64,000 nucleotides of DNA from Diplonema japonicum (Eukaryota; Euglenozoa; Diplonemea; Diplonemida; Diplonemidae). Shown piece after piece: positions 10,386 through 21,512 of the stretch. The position numbers and the translations under genes are program-made. The stretch lies in contig OZ025664.1 of the NCBI GenBank assembly GCA_964019335.1, forward strand, positions 310,001-374,000, given 5' to 3'. Numbering within the stretch: the stretch's first letter is position 1; every line of letters begins with the position of its first letter. Below the pieces are notes generated by a model. The model saw only the letters and a program-made list of their open reading frames with translations. It searched no databases and was not told the origin of the DNA.

Positions 10386-10913
10386 ATGGAGGAAGAACAA
10401 GATGGTCCTCAAAATGAAGGGGAGCATGTTATCTACGGAGTGCCGGTGCGGTCCCCGCAGGGCGACGACGGTGTGGTGGAAGGGATACAGCTGTTGACTA
10501 TTGAAGAAGAGCAAGATACAGGGAGGGTACTGGAAGACAGCGATGTGGCAAATTTCAATATAGAAGAGGAGCTGGCTCTTGACAGAGAAGCGGTGTCCTT
10601 GGCAGAAAAAGTTCGCCGTGGCGCTATCGTAGATATCCTTCTATCCCTTACTCTGCTCCTCAATAGCTTTCCTGTAGTCTTCGTGCTGGTGCTGATCCCT
10701 ATCTTAGGCTATCACGGCGCTTCTACCCTTCAGCTCGAGCACCTCATCTGCCATCTCTTCTACGCCCCTATCATGGTGTTCATACGGGTTCTCATTATTC
10801 TTAATAGCCCAACTCTTACCTATCTTCCACTGCATCTCTTTGCGATATGCATCCATACAGGTCTCCAGTACAACCTTCTTCGGCTTATAATATTTTTGTG
10901 CCGCTCGAGATAA
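10386..10913 (+). CDS. Small multi-pass membrane protein, unknown
   Basis: 175 residues from the ATG at 10386, just after an A-rich tract ending in AG. The first ~75 residues are acidic and soluble (MEEEQDGPQNEGEH...DREAVSLAEKVRRG). Then come about three to four hydrophobic helices: residues ~80-105 (IVDILLSLTLLLN..FVLVLIPIL), ~118-140 (LICHLFYAPIMVFIRVLIIL) and ~145-172 (YLPLHLFAICIHTG..LLRLIIFLC). The C-terminus is short and basic. The family is not recognised. Confidence 0.78.
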   Translation: MEEEQDGPQNEGEHVIYGVPVRSPQGDDGVVEGIQLLTIEEEQDTGRVLEDSDVANFNIEEELALDREAVSLAEKVRRGAIVDILLSLTLLLNSFPVVFVLVLIPILGYHGASTLQLEHLICHLFYAPIMVFIRVLIILNSPTLTYLPLHLFAICIHTGLQYNLLRLIIFLCRSR

Positions 10914-11614
10914 TCTCGTTTTGTTGGGGAAAATGTTACTTTTATCTATGGTGCCAGTAGAAATGAGTCTGTAGCAAAAGTAACCTTTGAGGTGGGGGTT
11001 TTTTTTTTTGTTACAAATATTTATCCTTCAAAAAAATGATTTTATAACTATATGCAACTTGTGCCGAGCAAAAAACTTTCGCAGCTTTTTAAAAAACCTT
11101 TTTTGCTCGTGCGAACAACAAAGACATATAGTCATAAAGAATTATTTTTCTCCTTCTTTCATTGTTCAGATCTCCTCGGTAGTATTGAGGTCAATATATC
11201 CGCCTGTCATGATGACTGCTCATTTCGGGAGACGAGGGGGGGGGGGGGGGGGGGGGGACAGAAAGGAATTTCATGAGTTCTGTCCAGTGGGGGGGTTTTT
11301 TTTTTCTGCCCAGAAAATCAGAATTTCACTCTGTAATTTTTTTTTTCTCTGCCACATATCGCAGGTACCCTTCAATGTCTCTTTTCTTTTTTTTCTTCTT
11401 CCCTCTTTTCTTCGTTCTGTCAGCGCGCTATTAAACAAACAAAAGCGCCAGAATGGTTTTTAGTTCCCCACTGTTTTTGAAATATTATGTCCACACACAA
11501 AAAAGATTTTTTTTTTTTTTTTTCCTTCTTTCCTTTTTGTTTCTTTTGGTACAAAACAAAACTAAACATACAAAGAAGGTGGTGGTGGTGGGGGGGAGGA
11601 GAGGTGTCATCTCA

Positions 11615-11646
<32 letters not shown>

Positions 11647-11650
11647 AATA
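10914..11650. other. Intergenic spacer containing hairpin repeat D1
   Basis: About 740 nt. The structured part is repeat D1 (entered separately). A G-run (about nt 11237-11259), T-runs and an A-run (about nt 11614-11642) fill the rest. The A-run ends in AG just before the next start codon. No gene supported. Confidence 0.6.
11051..11160 (+). repeat. Hairpin-forming dispersed repeat, family D copy 1
   Basis: Begins TATGCAACTTGTGCCGAGC and contains an 11-bp perfect inverted repeat, CGAGCAAAAAA at 11065-11075 with TTTTTTGCTCG at 11099-11109, followed by TGCGAACAACAAAG, an A/T-rich block GTCATAAAGAATTATTTTTC and a small GAC/GTC stem. The same order of blocks recurs at 27467-27605 and, in part, at 53701-53758. 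Preservation of the stem arms plus single-stranded flanks suggests an RNA or structured mobile repeat. No known RNA family recognised. Confidence 0.6.
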
Positions 11651-12844
11651 ATGTTCACATACTCCCGATCTGTACTAAACCAGTTCAGGGTCGAAACGAT
11701 CAAAAACGGGAATATCACGATGAAAGTGAAGGGGAAACCCGTGACCCTCACCGGGGAATGGCTTGCGGACAACGAAAGGGAAACCTTCAACCACACCACA
11801 CAACAAAGAGAGAGCAACGCTTACGGTGTAAAAAAAAACTTTGAAAAACCCGAGGCCAAAAGCGCACTCGCAACAGATAACGCCCTCCGCGTACAATGGA
11901 ACCACACCAACAACGAAAACCGCTACGAGAAACTTTGGATAGAGGAAATGACAGACAAGTACAACACAGACAACGCACCATTGTTTCCAAAAGTACTCAC
12001 ACACGCCGAACCACCATCCTTTCCACCGTCCAAGGAACTATGGGACAGCACAACCCTCCCATCCCATCCCACTGCGGTGTACACAGAAGTCATGTCCTCC
12101 GACGAACGCTGCCTAGCTTGGTTGGATAAAATTGACAAATACGGTTTTTGTTTACTGCAAGGCTGCCCTGATACATTCGAAACCTTCAATGTTGAAATTC
12201 TCGCAAAACGAGCTGCGAATTATGTAAGAAACAGCGTATTTGGTGGTGTGTGGGATTTCGAGTCTGGGTATGCACATGCTGACACGGCCTACACCGACAA
12301 GGCACTTCCTGCTCACGTTGATTCGTGTTACTGTTACGACCCCCCCGGACTGCAAATGTTGCATTGCGTTGAGTTAGAAGCCACAGGTGGGCTTTCAACA
12401 TTGGTAGATGGGTTTAGAGCGCTTCAATTGCTGCAAGAAGATGATGCTGAATCCTTTAAAATTCTCCAAAGCACCGGTTTTTCATTTTCGTACATCGACA
12501 ACCAGCAGGGTATTCACCTCAAAAACACCACCCCCACCATCGTCACTGATCTGTCAAACATTGTGAAGCAAATACGGTATAACGACTGCGATCGTGATCC
12601 GTTTCCTTTCTCCGCTCCGCTGTCTGTTTACGAAGCGTGGAACAAATTGAGTTACTACATCAAACGGCCCGAGGCTACGGTAACATTCAGGCTAGAACCC
12701 GGGACCACTTTGATTTTCGATAACTGGAGGCTGCTGCATGGGAGGACTGAGTTCAAAGGGAAGCGTAAGGTAGTGGGGTGCTACATGAACATGGAAGATT
12801 TCCAGTCGCGGCTCGCTGCGTGCCGGAAGAGCAAAAAAGATTGA
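11651..12844 (+). CDS. TMLHE: Trimethyllysine dioxygenase / gamma-butyrobetaine hydroxylase family (TMLHE-like)
   Basis: 397 residues. The C-terminal ~220 residues match the Fe(II)/2-oxoglutarate dioxygenases of carnitine synthesis: HADTAYTDKALPAHVDSCYC, then LQMLHCVE..ATGGLSTLVDGF, IRYNDCDR, and LIFDNWRLLHGR. The metal triad is visible: His222 and Asp224 (AHVD) and His363 (LLHGR). The YNDCDR and DTAYT blocks are nearer human TMLHE than BBOX1, so N6-trimethyllysine 3-hydroxylation, the first step to carnitine, is the likelier reaction; gamma-butyrobetaine hydroxylation is the alternative. The N-terminal domain (residues ~15-50, KNGNITMKVKGKPVTLTGEW then LADN) fits the DUF971-like segment of these enzymes, but the Cys pattern of its usual zinc site is not evident. 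No mitochondrial presequence is obvious. No introns. Confidence 0.88.
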   Translation: MFTYSRSVLNQFRVETIKNGNITMKVKGKPVTLTGEWLADNERETFNHTTQQRESNAYGVKKNFEKPEAKSALATDNALRVQWNHTNNENRYEKLWIEEMTDKYNTDNAPLFPKVLTHAEPPSFPPSKELWDSTTLPSHPTAVYTEVMSSDERCLAWLDKIDKYGFCLLQGCPDTFETFNVEILAKRAANYVRNSVFGGVWDFESGYAHADTAYTDKALPAHVDSCYCYDPPGLQMLHCVELEATGGLSTLVDGFRALQLLQEDDAESFKILQSTGFSFSYIDNQQGIHLKNTTPTIVTDLSNIVKQIRYNDCDRDPFPFSAPLSVYEAWNKLSYYIKRPEATVTFRLEPGTTLIFDNWRLLHGRTEFKGKRKVVGCYMNMEDFQSRLAACRKSKKD

Positions 12845-13661
12845 TTGGAAACGCAAAAAAAAATTTTTTTTTTCTTTTTTATCTTTTTCTGTTAAAAGGT
12901 TACTCAAGTATCCTTCATTTCCCCTTTCTTTCTTTCTTTTTTTTTTTCTTTTCTTTCCTTTAACGTGCTAAGATATTTGGGCGTTCAGTTAAGTACAGTA
13001 TTTTTTCAGTGTTAGGTGGTGGGGATAACATGGAAATATAAGAAGTACATCAGATGTGTTGTTCGCTGTTGACCTCCTCGTCGGTCATCACCGGTAGTGA
13101 AAGAACGTAACGCAGATGCTCAGGGTGACGAACAGGCAGCAAACTGCACGAGCGCAGAATCTTGGTTACCCGGGACGCACCGGCTGGGGTTGAGCACACC
13201 GCACGCATTAAGGACACGACGCGGAACGCAGAAGAAGCTACTGCTCGGCCGAGGAGCGCCCCCTGTAATCAAGTAGGTAGTTCGTGCTTCATTGCACGCT
13301 TAACGCCACCTAGTGTTGCAATCAAAGCCCCATTTTTTTTTTTTTTTTTTTTTTTGTTGACGTTTGCAATCTCCGAACGCACCGGAAGAAGAAGATCCGG
13401 ATTTTTTTTGTTGAACTTGGGGAGTGCTTCCCTGTTTAAGGGAGGGTAACATGCCTTTCATTCACTTTTTTTAAAGGGTGGTCCTCAATTGGGACTTGCC
13501 CTTTTAACATTGTTCCCCCCCCTTCTTTTTTCTTTTTTTTCCATATTCGGGTTGGCCTGCTCGGGGTAAGCAGGGACCAAAAAAAAAATAAGAAACACGA
13601 GAGAAAACAAAACAAACAAAAAGGGGGGAAGGAGAAAAAAAAATATATCTCAGCCTTTCCG

Positions 13662-13694
<33 letters not shown>

Positions 13695-13858
13695 TAAAAG
13701 CAGGGCGCCGCCAACACCGGCCTCCTTTAACTCATATATTTTTTTTTTCTTTCTCCTCCCCCCTCCCCTCCCCTTCCCAAATCAAAAAAAAAAAATATTG
13801 TTGGTATTATCCCACAAACAAAAAAAAAATAAAGTAAAAAAAAAAAAAAAAAAAAAAA
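12845..13858. other. Intergenic spacer containing repeat A1
   Basis: About 1 kb. It holds repeat A copy 1 (13015-13332), T/C tracts, a CT microsatellite at about 13664-13686 and a final A-run that abuts the next ATG. No other gene seen. Confidence 0.6.
13015..13332 (+). repeat. Dispersed ~320-bp repeat, family A copy 1
   Basis: Starts GGTGGTGGGGATAACATGG and ends GCAATCAAAGCCCCA followed by a T-run. More than 90% identical by eye to the copies at 17575 and 31322, all in the same orientation. This copy lacks an 8-nt block (GCGCCCGA type) after CATCACCGGTA that the other two carry. Partial open frames do not stay aligned between copies, so it is probably non-coding. The terminal T-run would suit RNA polymerase III termination, suggesting a SINE-like element or RNA gene, but no convincing A/B boxes were found. 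Confidence 0.85.
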
Positions 13859-14334
13859 ATGCTTTCCACCGCACGGACTGTGTTGAGGAGAGGGCTTATG
13901 TCGCAGTGCAGAATGGCGTCTGGCAAACCGGGCCCCACATTTTTCTTCAAGGAGAGGTACGGAATGGACCTGTCGCCTCCCAAGCAGGCGCTTTTGAATT
14001 ACAATGCTGCCTTGGTGGCTGCGGCAGCCTGTGACGGCATGGATGCCAGGGAGGAGGCCTACATCGTCGGGTTAGGAATCTCCCAGGGGTTGGATGAGAG
14101 TGATATCCGTGCTGCTCTGCGACAGGACTGGTCTGACGATAAGGTAGAGGCGACGATCACAGCCTTTTGTGACTCGCTGTCGGATGACTCTTGGAAGGGG
14201 TACCTAATCTACGATTGCGTCAAGGCTTGCAGCGCAGACCTGTTCTACTCTCCTGAGGAGCGTTCTAAGGTTAGAAAGATTGCAGGGTTCCTGGGTGTAA
14301 GCGATGATCACGTCGTCAGCGTCGAGAAGTATGG

Positions 14335-14367
<33 letters not shown>

Positions 14368-14466
14368 AGGCTCGTCATTCTTCAGGACCAACTCATGGAC
14401 AAAGGTGTGCGCCTCATGCAAAATGTCAACGAGCCCGACACTGTCTGGGACGATGGGTTTCCCTAA
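13859..14466 (+). CDS. TerB-like domain protein, probable mitochondrial targeting
   Basis: Two exons: 13859-14328 and 14370-14466, with a 41-nt intron (GTATGG, a 30-nt A-run, CCAG). Splicing changes the frame and gives VEKLVILQDQLMDKGVRLMQ..DDGFP at the end, a sensible continuation of the helix, whereas read-through gives poly-Lys and junk. The product is about 188 residues. The first ~30 are basic and hydroxylated (MLSTARTVLRRGLMSQCRM), like a mitochondrial presequence. Residues ~45-180 resemble the TerB helical fold: LNYNAALVAAAACDGMDAREEAYI, then a DLFYSPEERSKVRKIAGFLGV block. Such domains occur in tellurite-resistance and DnaJ-associated proteins; the role here is unknown. The start sits at the end of a 24-nt A-run. 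Confidence 0.78.
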
Positions 14467-14554
14467 ATGAGATTTTTTTTTTTTTTTGTTTTTGTTTACA
14501 CGAGGTTTTTGATACACACAATACACACCCACTTTTTTTTTCTTTTCTCCTCTT

Positions 14555-14587
<33 letters not shown>

Positions 14588-14685
14588 TCCAAGGGAAAAC
14601 AATCGCCCTTTTTATTTTATTTTTTTGTTCTCTTTCTCTTCCTCTCTTTATTTCTCTCTTTATTTCTCTTTTTTTTTGACGAACG

Positions 14686-14718
<33 letters not shown>

Positions 14719-14927
14719 CTTTCTTAACAACAATTTTTTTATAAAGAAGAAGTGTGACCTACAATAATTTACAAATGACAAAAAAAAACGGGAAAAAATG
14801 GAAGAAGAAAAAAAAAGATTTAAAAGAAAAAAAAAAGAAAATTCCTTCCTTGCTCTACCCTCACTCCTGTCAACCGGAGGATGCCACAAAGAGGAAATAG
14901 GAGCAACTCCCCTCGAATTGCCTGGGG

Positions 14928-14962
<35 letters not shown>

Positions 14963-15719
14963 CTCGTTGAAGGGTGGAAAGCTCCAGTTTTCTATTCTAT
15001 GAACGGTGCACACTCCGCTGCTTTTTCTCAACCAGGTGAGTCGTGGGGTGTATGCTTCTATTATTTTTGATCTTCTTTTTTTTTTATTCTTCTTTTTTTT
15101 TCCCCTTTTTTCTGCGGAAACAAGGCTGCGTGGGCCACCTGACCTCCCGGGTCTTTCTTATAATAGGAAGTAACAATAAAAAAATATTTAAAAAAAAAAA
15201 AAACAAACTTAGAACCCCGGCTCTTTGTCGTCCGCCACATTTTTTATTTTATTTCTTTGCTCCTTTTGTTGCTTTAAATTTTTCTCCCTTGAGTTCACTT
15301 CTCCTGTTCTTTTTTTTTTTTCCCTTCTTTTTTCAAAAAGAAAATGCCAAAAAACTTCCTTTAAAAAAAAAAAAAAAAAGACATCCCACACCTACGTGTA
15401 TAATAAAAAGCAAGACAACAATGGTAACCCCCATCCACCCATTTTTGGTGCAGGTAAAAAAAAAAAAAAAAAAGGCGAGCGGAATATAGCGCATTTTTTA
15501 AAAAGAAAAAAAGAAGGGAATTTTTTTTTAAAAAAAAAAAAAAGTAAAAGGGAAAAAGGTGTTTTTAAAGGGAGAAAAGAAGAAGAAAAAGAAAAACTCT
15601 CCCTTCCCCCACCCCCTTTCCCCGTAACAATTTATTTAAAAAAAAAAAAAAAAAAAAAACACCCTCGTCACCGTGGTCAAAAAAAAAAAAGGATATCAGA
15701 TCAAAAAAAAAAAAAAAAA
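14467..15719. other. Intergenic spacer, homopolymer-rich
   Basis: About 1.25 kb of T-runs (for example 14548-14586 and 14930-14962) and A-runs. Frames through it translate as Phe/Lys repeats. Two short more complex islands (14855-14930, 15118-15235) have no recognisable function. A candidate AG acceptor (GATATCAG, nt ~15692-15699) precedes the A-run that leads into NAP1. Confidence 0.55.
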
Positions 15720-16828
15720 ATGCAAGAGGAACTCCTCAAGTATATGAACGGCCCGAACATGGAGGAGCCAGAAAAGTTCTTGAAAGGGTTGCCGCCGAAA
15801 ACCTTGGGAAGGGTGAGGGCTCTGCAGGGTTTGGAAGAGGATCACTCGGAGATGAGGGTCCAGTTTGAAGCAGAGCTGCACAAGCTTAAGGTGAAGTACG
15901 CTGAATTGTACAAGGTATCATATCCCCCCCCCCCTTTTTTTACAACAAATCCCTCAGCCTTTATACGACGCACGAAAGCAAATGGTGATTGGGAAATACG
16001 AGGTGACACCCGAGCAGATGAAGGAGGGGAAGGAATATATGGAAGCCAAGATGATCGATTCTGAGGATGAGGACGAAGACGATGACCCCCCGCCTGTTGA
16101 CATTGAGATGAAAGTCACAGAGAAGGTGAAGGAAGGTGTTCCGGAATTCTGGTTGACGTCACTTGAAAACCACCCTTTGATGAAGGTATACCCCACGGGA
16201 AAAAAAAAAAAAAAAAAAAAAGGAAATGGTCGAGGAATGCGACCGACCGATTCTCGCAAAGCTCACCGACCTCGTTCTGGAGGAGGACGACGGTGGGTTC
16301 CGTCTGATCTTCCACTTTGCTGAAAACGACTACTTCACCAACGAAACGCTTATTAAGACGTATCACACGGAAATTGACAATGGGGACTACGAGGTGACCG
16401 ATATTTTGGGAGATGAAATCGAGTGGAAAGAGGGGAAGAACGTCACGGTGAAGATCGAGAAGAAAAAGCAAAAATCCGGGAAAACAATCCGAATGGTGAC
16501 CAAGACTAAGAAACAGGACAGTTTCTTTACCTTTTTCGACTCCAGCAATGAAATGTCGGACGAGGACGAGACGGAGAAGGTAGCAAACAAACAAAAAAAA
16601 AAAAAAAAACAGAAAATGGAAGAATTCCACATTGGGTGCGCCATCAAGGACACTCTCATCCCTCATGCTGTTGAGTGGTACTGTAACGAGCTTTACGAAA
16701 CAGACGATGAGGAGGAGGAAGAGGAGGAGGATTTTGAGGACGATGATGACGAAGAGGAGGACGCGGCCCCCAAGAAAAAGGGTAAGGGCAAGAAGAGCGA
16801 GCAAAACCCGGAGTGCAAGCAGCAGTAA
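15720..16828 (+). CDS. NAP1: Nucleosome assembly protein 1 (NAP1 family histone chaperone)
   Basis: Four exons: 15720-15914, 15958-16185, 16223-16579, 16613-16828 (introns of 43, 37 and 33 nt), giving about 331 residues. NAP-domain landmarks appear only when spliced: LPPKTLGRVRALQGLEEDHSE near the start, FEAELHKLKVKYAELY joined to PLYDARKQMVIG, then GVPEFWLTSLENHPLMK joined to EMVEECDRPILAKL, GFRLIFHF.ENDYFTNETL.KTY, and FFTFF followed by EFHIGCAIKDTLIPHAVEWY. The C-terminus is a long Asp/Glu stretch and a basic tail (APKKKGKGKK), as usual in NAP1. NAP1 binds H2A-H2B and shuttles histones for chromatin assembly. The third intron is a multiple of three with no stop, so without transcripts its removal is inferred from its A-run and CAG acceptor. 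Confidence 0.92.
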
Positions 16829-17527
16829 GATTTTTTTATTCCCCCGACAAAAAAAAATTTTTTTTGTCCTCATTTTACTGAGTTTACATTATCATAACTG
16901 GAGGAGGAAAGAGAGGAAGGGAAAAAAAAAGGGGGGGAGAGAGAGGAGGGGAGAAGAAGAAAGGCGTGTGGAAACATGGGAAGGAAAAAAAAAAGAAAAG
17001 AAAAGAAAAAGGCTTTATTTGGACGAGGGGTTCCTCTTCACCGGCTTGTTGGAAAAGTTCGCTTTTTTTTTTTTCTTTTTAATCCCTTTAGGGATACCAA
17101 TATTGCGACCTTTATTTTCACAGTCTCCTTTTGTCCGTTTGCCTTTTCTCTTTCTTTTTTTTTTTTATATTTGTTTTCTATTCAATCATCCTTTCTTTTT
17201 TCTTTTTATATTTTATTTTCTTTTGGTTACAACGTTGTCAGTAAAAAAAAAAGGGGGGGGAGGGGATTCTTTCAAGAAAGCCCTCCTCTGAAATCAAGAA
17301 AAAAGTTGTTTTCCACCGCCATGTGCTCTCTTTTTGTTGCTATCCCAGGAAATTAAGAAAGCGAGCAACTCAGCGGGAAATTTAAAAAGGAAGAAGGAAA
17401 AAAAAAAAAAAAATGGGAGAGAAAATAAATGGGTGGGAAAGCGGCGGAAAAAAAGAAAAAGAAATTGGAAGATTGCATTCCATTCTCCCCGCCCCATCCA
17501 GGTTTATTCCCCACCTCCCTCCCCCTT

Positions 17528-17575
<48 letters not shown>

Positions 17576-17994
17576 GTGGTGGGGATAACATGGAAATATA
17601 AGAAGTACATCAGATGTGTTGTTCGCTGTTGACCTCCTCGTCAGTCATCACCGGTAGCGCCCGAGTGGAAGAACGTAACGCAGATGCTCAGGGTGACGAA
17701 CAGGCAGCAAACTGCACGAGCGCAGAATCTTGGTTACCCGGGACGCACCGGCTGGGGTTGAGCACACCGCACGCATTAAGGACACGACGCGGAACGCAGA
17801 AGACTGCTCGGCCGAGGAGCGCCCCCTGTAATCAAGTAGGTAGTTCATGCTTCATTGCACGCTTAACGCCACCTAGTGTTGCAATCAAAGCCCCATTTTT
17901 TTTTTTTTTTTCTACAAAGAAAAGAAACAAAAGAAGATCACTCCGCTTTTCTTGTAACCTCCCCAAAGCTTTTTTTTTCTTTTTCTTTTCCTGA

Positions 17995-18033
<39 letters not shown>

Positions 18034-18280
18034 GTGAATCGCTCTGTTATATTTCCGGTTTTCTTTTTTATTTGATGTGTGGTATCTTTCTTCTTTTTTT
18101 TTGTTTCCCCTTTATTTCTTTTTTCTTTTTCTCTCCCTCAATTCCCAACCACATCCAATTTTATCCCCCCTCATTTTGTTTTTCTTTCTTTTTTTTTCTT
18201 CTTCTTTCCCGCACAGTCTTATCACAGCGCTTCTTCACAGCCGGTGGGCAGGGGAGGAAGAAGGGTGAGAGAAAAAAAAA
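16829..18280. other. Intergenic spacer containing repeat A2
   Basis: About 1.45 kb. A/G-rich and T/C-rich tracts fill 16850-17530, followed by a 43-nt T-run (17531-17573), repeat A2 (17575-17895), a T-run (18000-18032) and a T/C tract with several closely spaced CAGs (18214-18251) that could serve as acceptors for the next gene. No other gene seen. Confidence 0.6.
17575..17895 (+). repeat. Dispersed ~320-bp repeat, family A copy 2
   Basis: Near-identical to the copy at 13015 and in the same orientation. It is bounded on both sides by T-runs: 43 T before, more than 15 T after. Compared with copy 1 it keeps the GCGCCCGAG block but lacks a few bases in the AGAAG..CTGCTCGG region. Confidence 0.85.
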
Positions 18281-21200
18281 ATGGACCGCAAGGCAATGCT
18301 GTCGCAGCTGTTGGAATGGCTGTCGAGCGGAAGCGATGACGACGGCAAGGAAAAAAAGCAAAACCACCGGAAAAAAGAAGGTAAGGAACGGAAGAAGGAG
18401 AAACACAAGAAGAGGAAGAAGCACCACCGCAACAGGTCGGCCAGCAGCGAAGACGATCGCCGACGCGTGCGGCGGTCAAGATCCCGATCGAAATCAAAGT
18501 CAAAAGACAGACCCACAATGGAAATAAACACCAACCTTGCCACCATGGGTGAATACAAAAGCGGGTCATCTCTGTCACACAGCCCAAAGGACCGCGACGT
18601 AGCGATTGAGGCACTGGGCACATTGTTAAACGTGATGAGGAGGTCTGCGACTCCCCCACAGAGATCACCATCACGTGTTTTAGAGTATTCTCCTATGATG
18701 GGAGCGGACCAAGATCCGGAAGAGGAATTGAAAAATTTTTTAAATCTTCCTTCAAGGGGGAGTGGTGAGTCGTCGGCATTATCTCCCAAGTCGTTCAAAG
18801 GCCCAGTGTGGAACAGGCTCTACACCCACGGTGTGACTATGAACCAAGAACGCGCCTCACGTACCAAAACACGTGAGCTTGAGATCGAACAAAATCAACT
18901 CACCAACCATCACACCTTCCGTCCCGAGACCACTATGCGTGAAGAGGCCAACGCGGAGCTCCGGGAGCGCCCCGAACGCATCTTCCACTCGCTCTACCAC
19001 GACCACCATGCTCGTGACAAGCGCCGGACCCAGCTCCGTGAGCGTGTCGACCACAACTCCGGCAAGGACTTCACCTTCCACCCCAGCATCAACCCTGTGA
19101 AACCCACCCCCGCGAACACCGAGTGGGAAACAAGCTTCTACGAGAAGCTCTTCAACGAAGCGAAGCAACGACGTGAGAAGCAATCCCAAATAGAAGTGAA
19201 AACCCAGCAGTCGCTCAGCTACCGAAAGGTTGGAAGATCCACAGCGGAGTCGATGCAAGAGTTCTACCGGAGGGGCGAGAAGCACATCCAGCAAGGCACC
19301 GTAGAGGTAGGATGGATGCGCCGTGTTTTCAACGCCAGCAAAGGGACGCTGGGACAGTCAGCTAAGAGCTGCGAGGCGGGACAGCTGCTGATGACTCTAG
19401 AGACCGATCTGAAGATCAAGAAGATCATTGAGCTTCCGACTTCCGTGTGGGCGAAGATGATACCCCGCACGGACTTCGGTGCCATCATGGAGAGGCTACG
19501 GGGGATAGATGAACTCGAAAGGCTAACGTGGGAAGACTTCATTGAGATGTTTCACGAAGAGACCACCGAGGCCAACAGGGACCCCGAGTGCACACACCGG
19601 CCCGACTTCGCACGGATCCACCACCCGAGGTCCAAGGTCCGCTCCACCTCAGCCACCAAGCTCACATCGGCGCAGATACGCACATCTGTCGACCGCCTCA
19701 CGAAGCGGAAGACGTCAAACACACCGCCGCCGCCTGCAGTGCGTAGTCGGCATGCAAGCCATACCCCTACACGGAGCCGCAAGGCCAGCACCACCCCACA
19801 GCGACGCGACACCTCAACACAACGCAGGACCCCCCAACGGACAGCTAGTGAACAACGACGCGACCCGTCTGCCCAACGACAGACAAGCTTCGCGAGGAAG
19901 GAGTCCCCACCCCCCGTCCCCCGTAACAATACCCCAGCACCTACAAAGGCGCCAAAAACGAAGAAGCCAGGTCCTGAGCCTGTTGTGTCATTTGAAAGCG
20001 AAAGTGAAGTGGATGACAGATCGCCCTCTGCCGCTCCCGCACCCTCTCAACCCCCCAAGCCCGTTGTGCAGGATGCTAAAGCTAAGCCGACAGCCTCACC
20101 TCCACCCGCTCCTAAACCGGCACCTGTCCCTGTGTCCCCTATGAAGCATGAAGACCCCTCTAAGTCGCTTGCTACGCTTGTCGCCAACAGTGACAGCGAC
20201 GACGAGTTCCACTCCGACGAGGACGACTCCGCATTCGCCAGTCCCGAGCAAGAGACACCTGTGAGGGAGGTAACTAATCCTGCACCCACTGCTCACGTGA
20301 AGGATAATACGTCCAAAGCACTGGAAGAACTCAAGAAGAAGCTTGCCAGGGGTGACGGAAAACCAAAAACACCACCTGCGACGGCCCCTGGAGCAAAAGG
20401 GAATGGCTCAGCTGTCGCCTCACCCAGTGCCGCCGCCATGGCAAAGATTGCTGCAGGGGTTGCCTCGTCGTCATCGTCGCCGGCGCCGCCGTCGGCAGGC
20501 AGGGGCGGAGCACTGCGGGTTAAGAACACCACGGCGACGCAGCAGCAAGTGCCTCCTGGTGCGCAGCTTGCGTTGTCAGCTGCGGCAAAGGCAGCCATCG
20601 CGAAGAGGGCTGGACACACCGACGCGACACAAAAGCCCGCATCTGTCCCGCAGCCACAGCAGACTGCCGCACCACAACAGACTGCGTCTGCTCCCGCACC
20701 AGAACAGGCACCCCGTGTGACGCAGCCCAGCCCGGGTTCGGTGGTACGGTCTCAGCCGGCACCACCCTCCCGTCCAGTGGTGAAGCAAGCACCACTTGTC
20801 AAACTGCCTCCGAGCTCACCGGGCATGCAACAAGGGGTCAAGGTATGTGACGGGAGGAGTGGCATAATGCATTCACAGGTCAAGGAAGCCTCTCCGAAAC
20901 GGCCTATGCCGCCGGGGCAAGGACAGGTATGCTTACGGTTCTATCTTTAACGCCACCCACAGAGACATCCACAGCATGGCGTGCCGCACAACCCGGCAAC
21001 ACCAGGAGGGGTATGCACATGACACTACATTCACCACTTCACAGGCAAGCTCGACAGGGTCGCAGATCTTGGGCAGTGCGAAGGGGATGCAGTCGCCTAT
21101 GCGGGAGCCAGGAACACCACGGGTAGCTCCACCGGTGAAAACAGCACCGTCGCCTGGGCAGTATCAAGGGACGAAGCAGCCACCTGGGTTTCAGAGGGTG

Positions 21201-21512
21201 AAAGGGCAACCACATCCGAGCAGTCCTGTAAAGCAGCCGCCGGTGAAGTCAGCCCCTGTTAAGCAGAGCCCTGCACCAGGTCCTACGCCTTTCACGCGGA
21301 AGAAAATCCGAATCTGTAAACAGTGCGGAAAAGACAAGAGCACCATCAAAACTTGCCCAATCACGGGGAAGATCCACAAAAGTGCAGCAGGTGCCGACGA
21401 CAGGTCCACCATCTGCGGGGCCTGCGGTAATGATGTTAGTGCGCTCGAAATGTGCCCGGTCAGCCAACAGCCCCACCAGCAACTCGGTAAGGGACCTCCT
21501 TCCCTTATGTAA
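18281..21512 (+). CDS. Large disordered basic protein with tandem CCCH motifs
   Basis: Proposed exons 18281-20842, 20879-20926, 20963-21010 and 21045-21512 (introns 36, 36 and 34 nt; the second could instead end at 20974), giving about 1041 residues. N-terminus: Lys/Arg- and Ser-rich with an RSRSRSKSKS patch (residues ~20-80). Middle (~185-330): WNRLYTHG, then two F-x-P-type motifs (HTFRPETT and FTFHPSIN) separated by a charged helix, a pattern seen in cytoskeleton-associated protist proteins. Residues ~460-950 are Pro/Ala/Ser/Gln-rich and disordered. The C-terminus has two copies of C-x2-C-x9-C-x6-H (CKQCGK..CPITGKIH and CGACGN..CPVSQQPH), probably zinc-binding. Family not recognised. An alternative last exon (21712-21851) is possible; see findings. 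Confidence 0.82.

Noticed and set aside
14467-15719. Several + and - ORFs of 60-150 codons between the TerB-like gene and NAP1
   Set aside because: Almost entirely poly-Phe/poly-Lys; they arise from T- and A-runs.
17614-17994. ORF of 126 codons across repeat A2
   Set aside because: The frame is not preserved in copies A1 and A3 and runs into a T-run; no protein motif.
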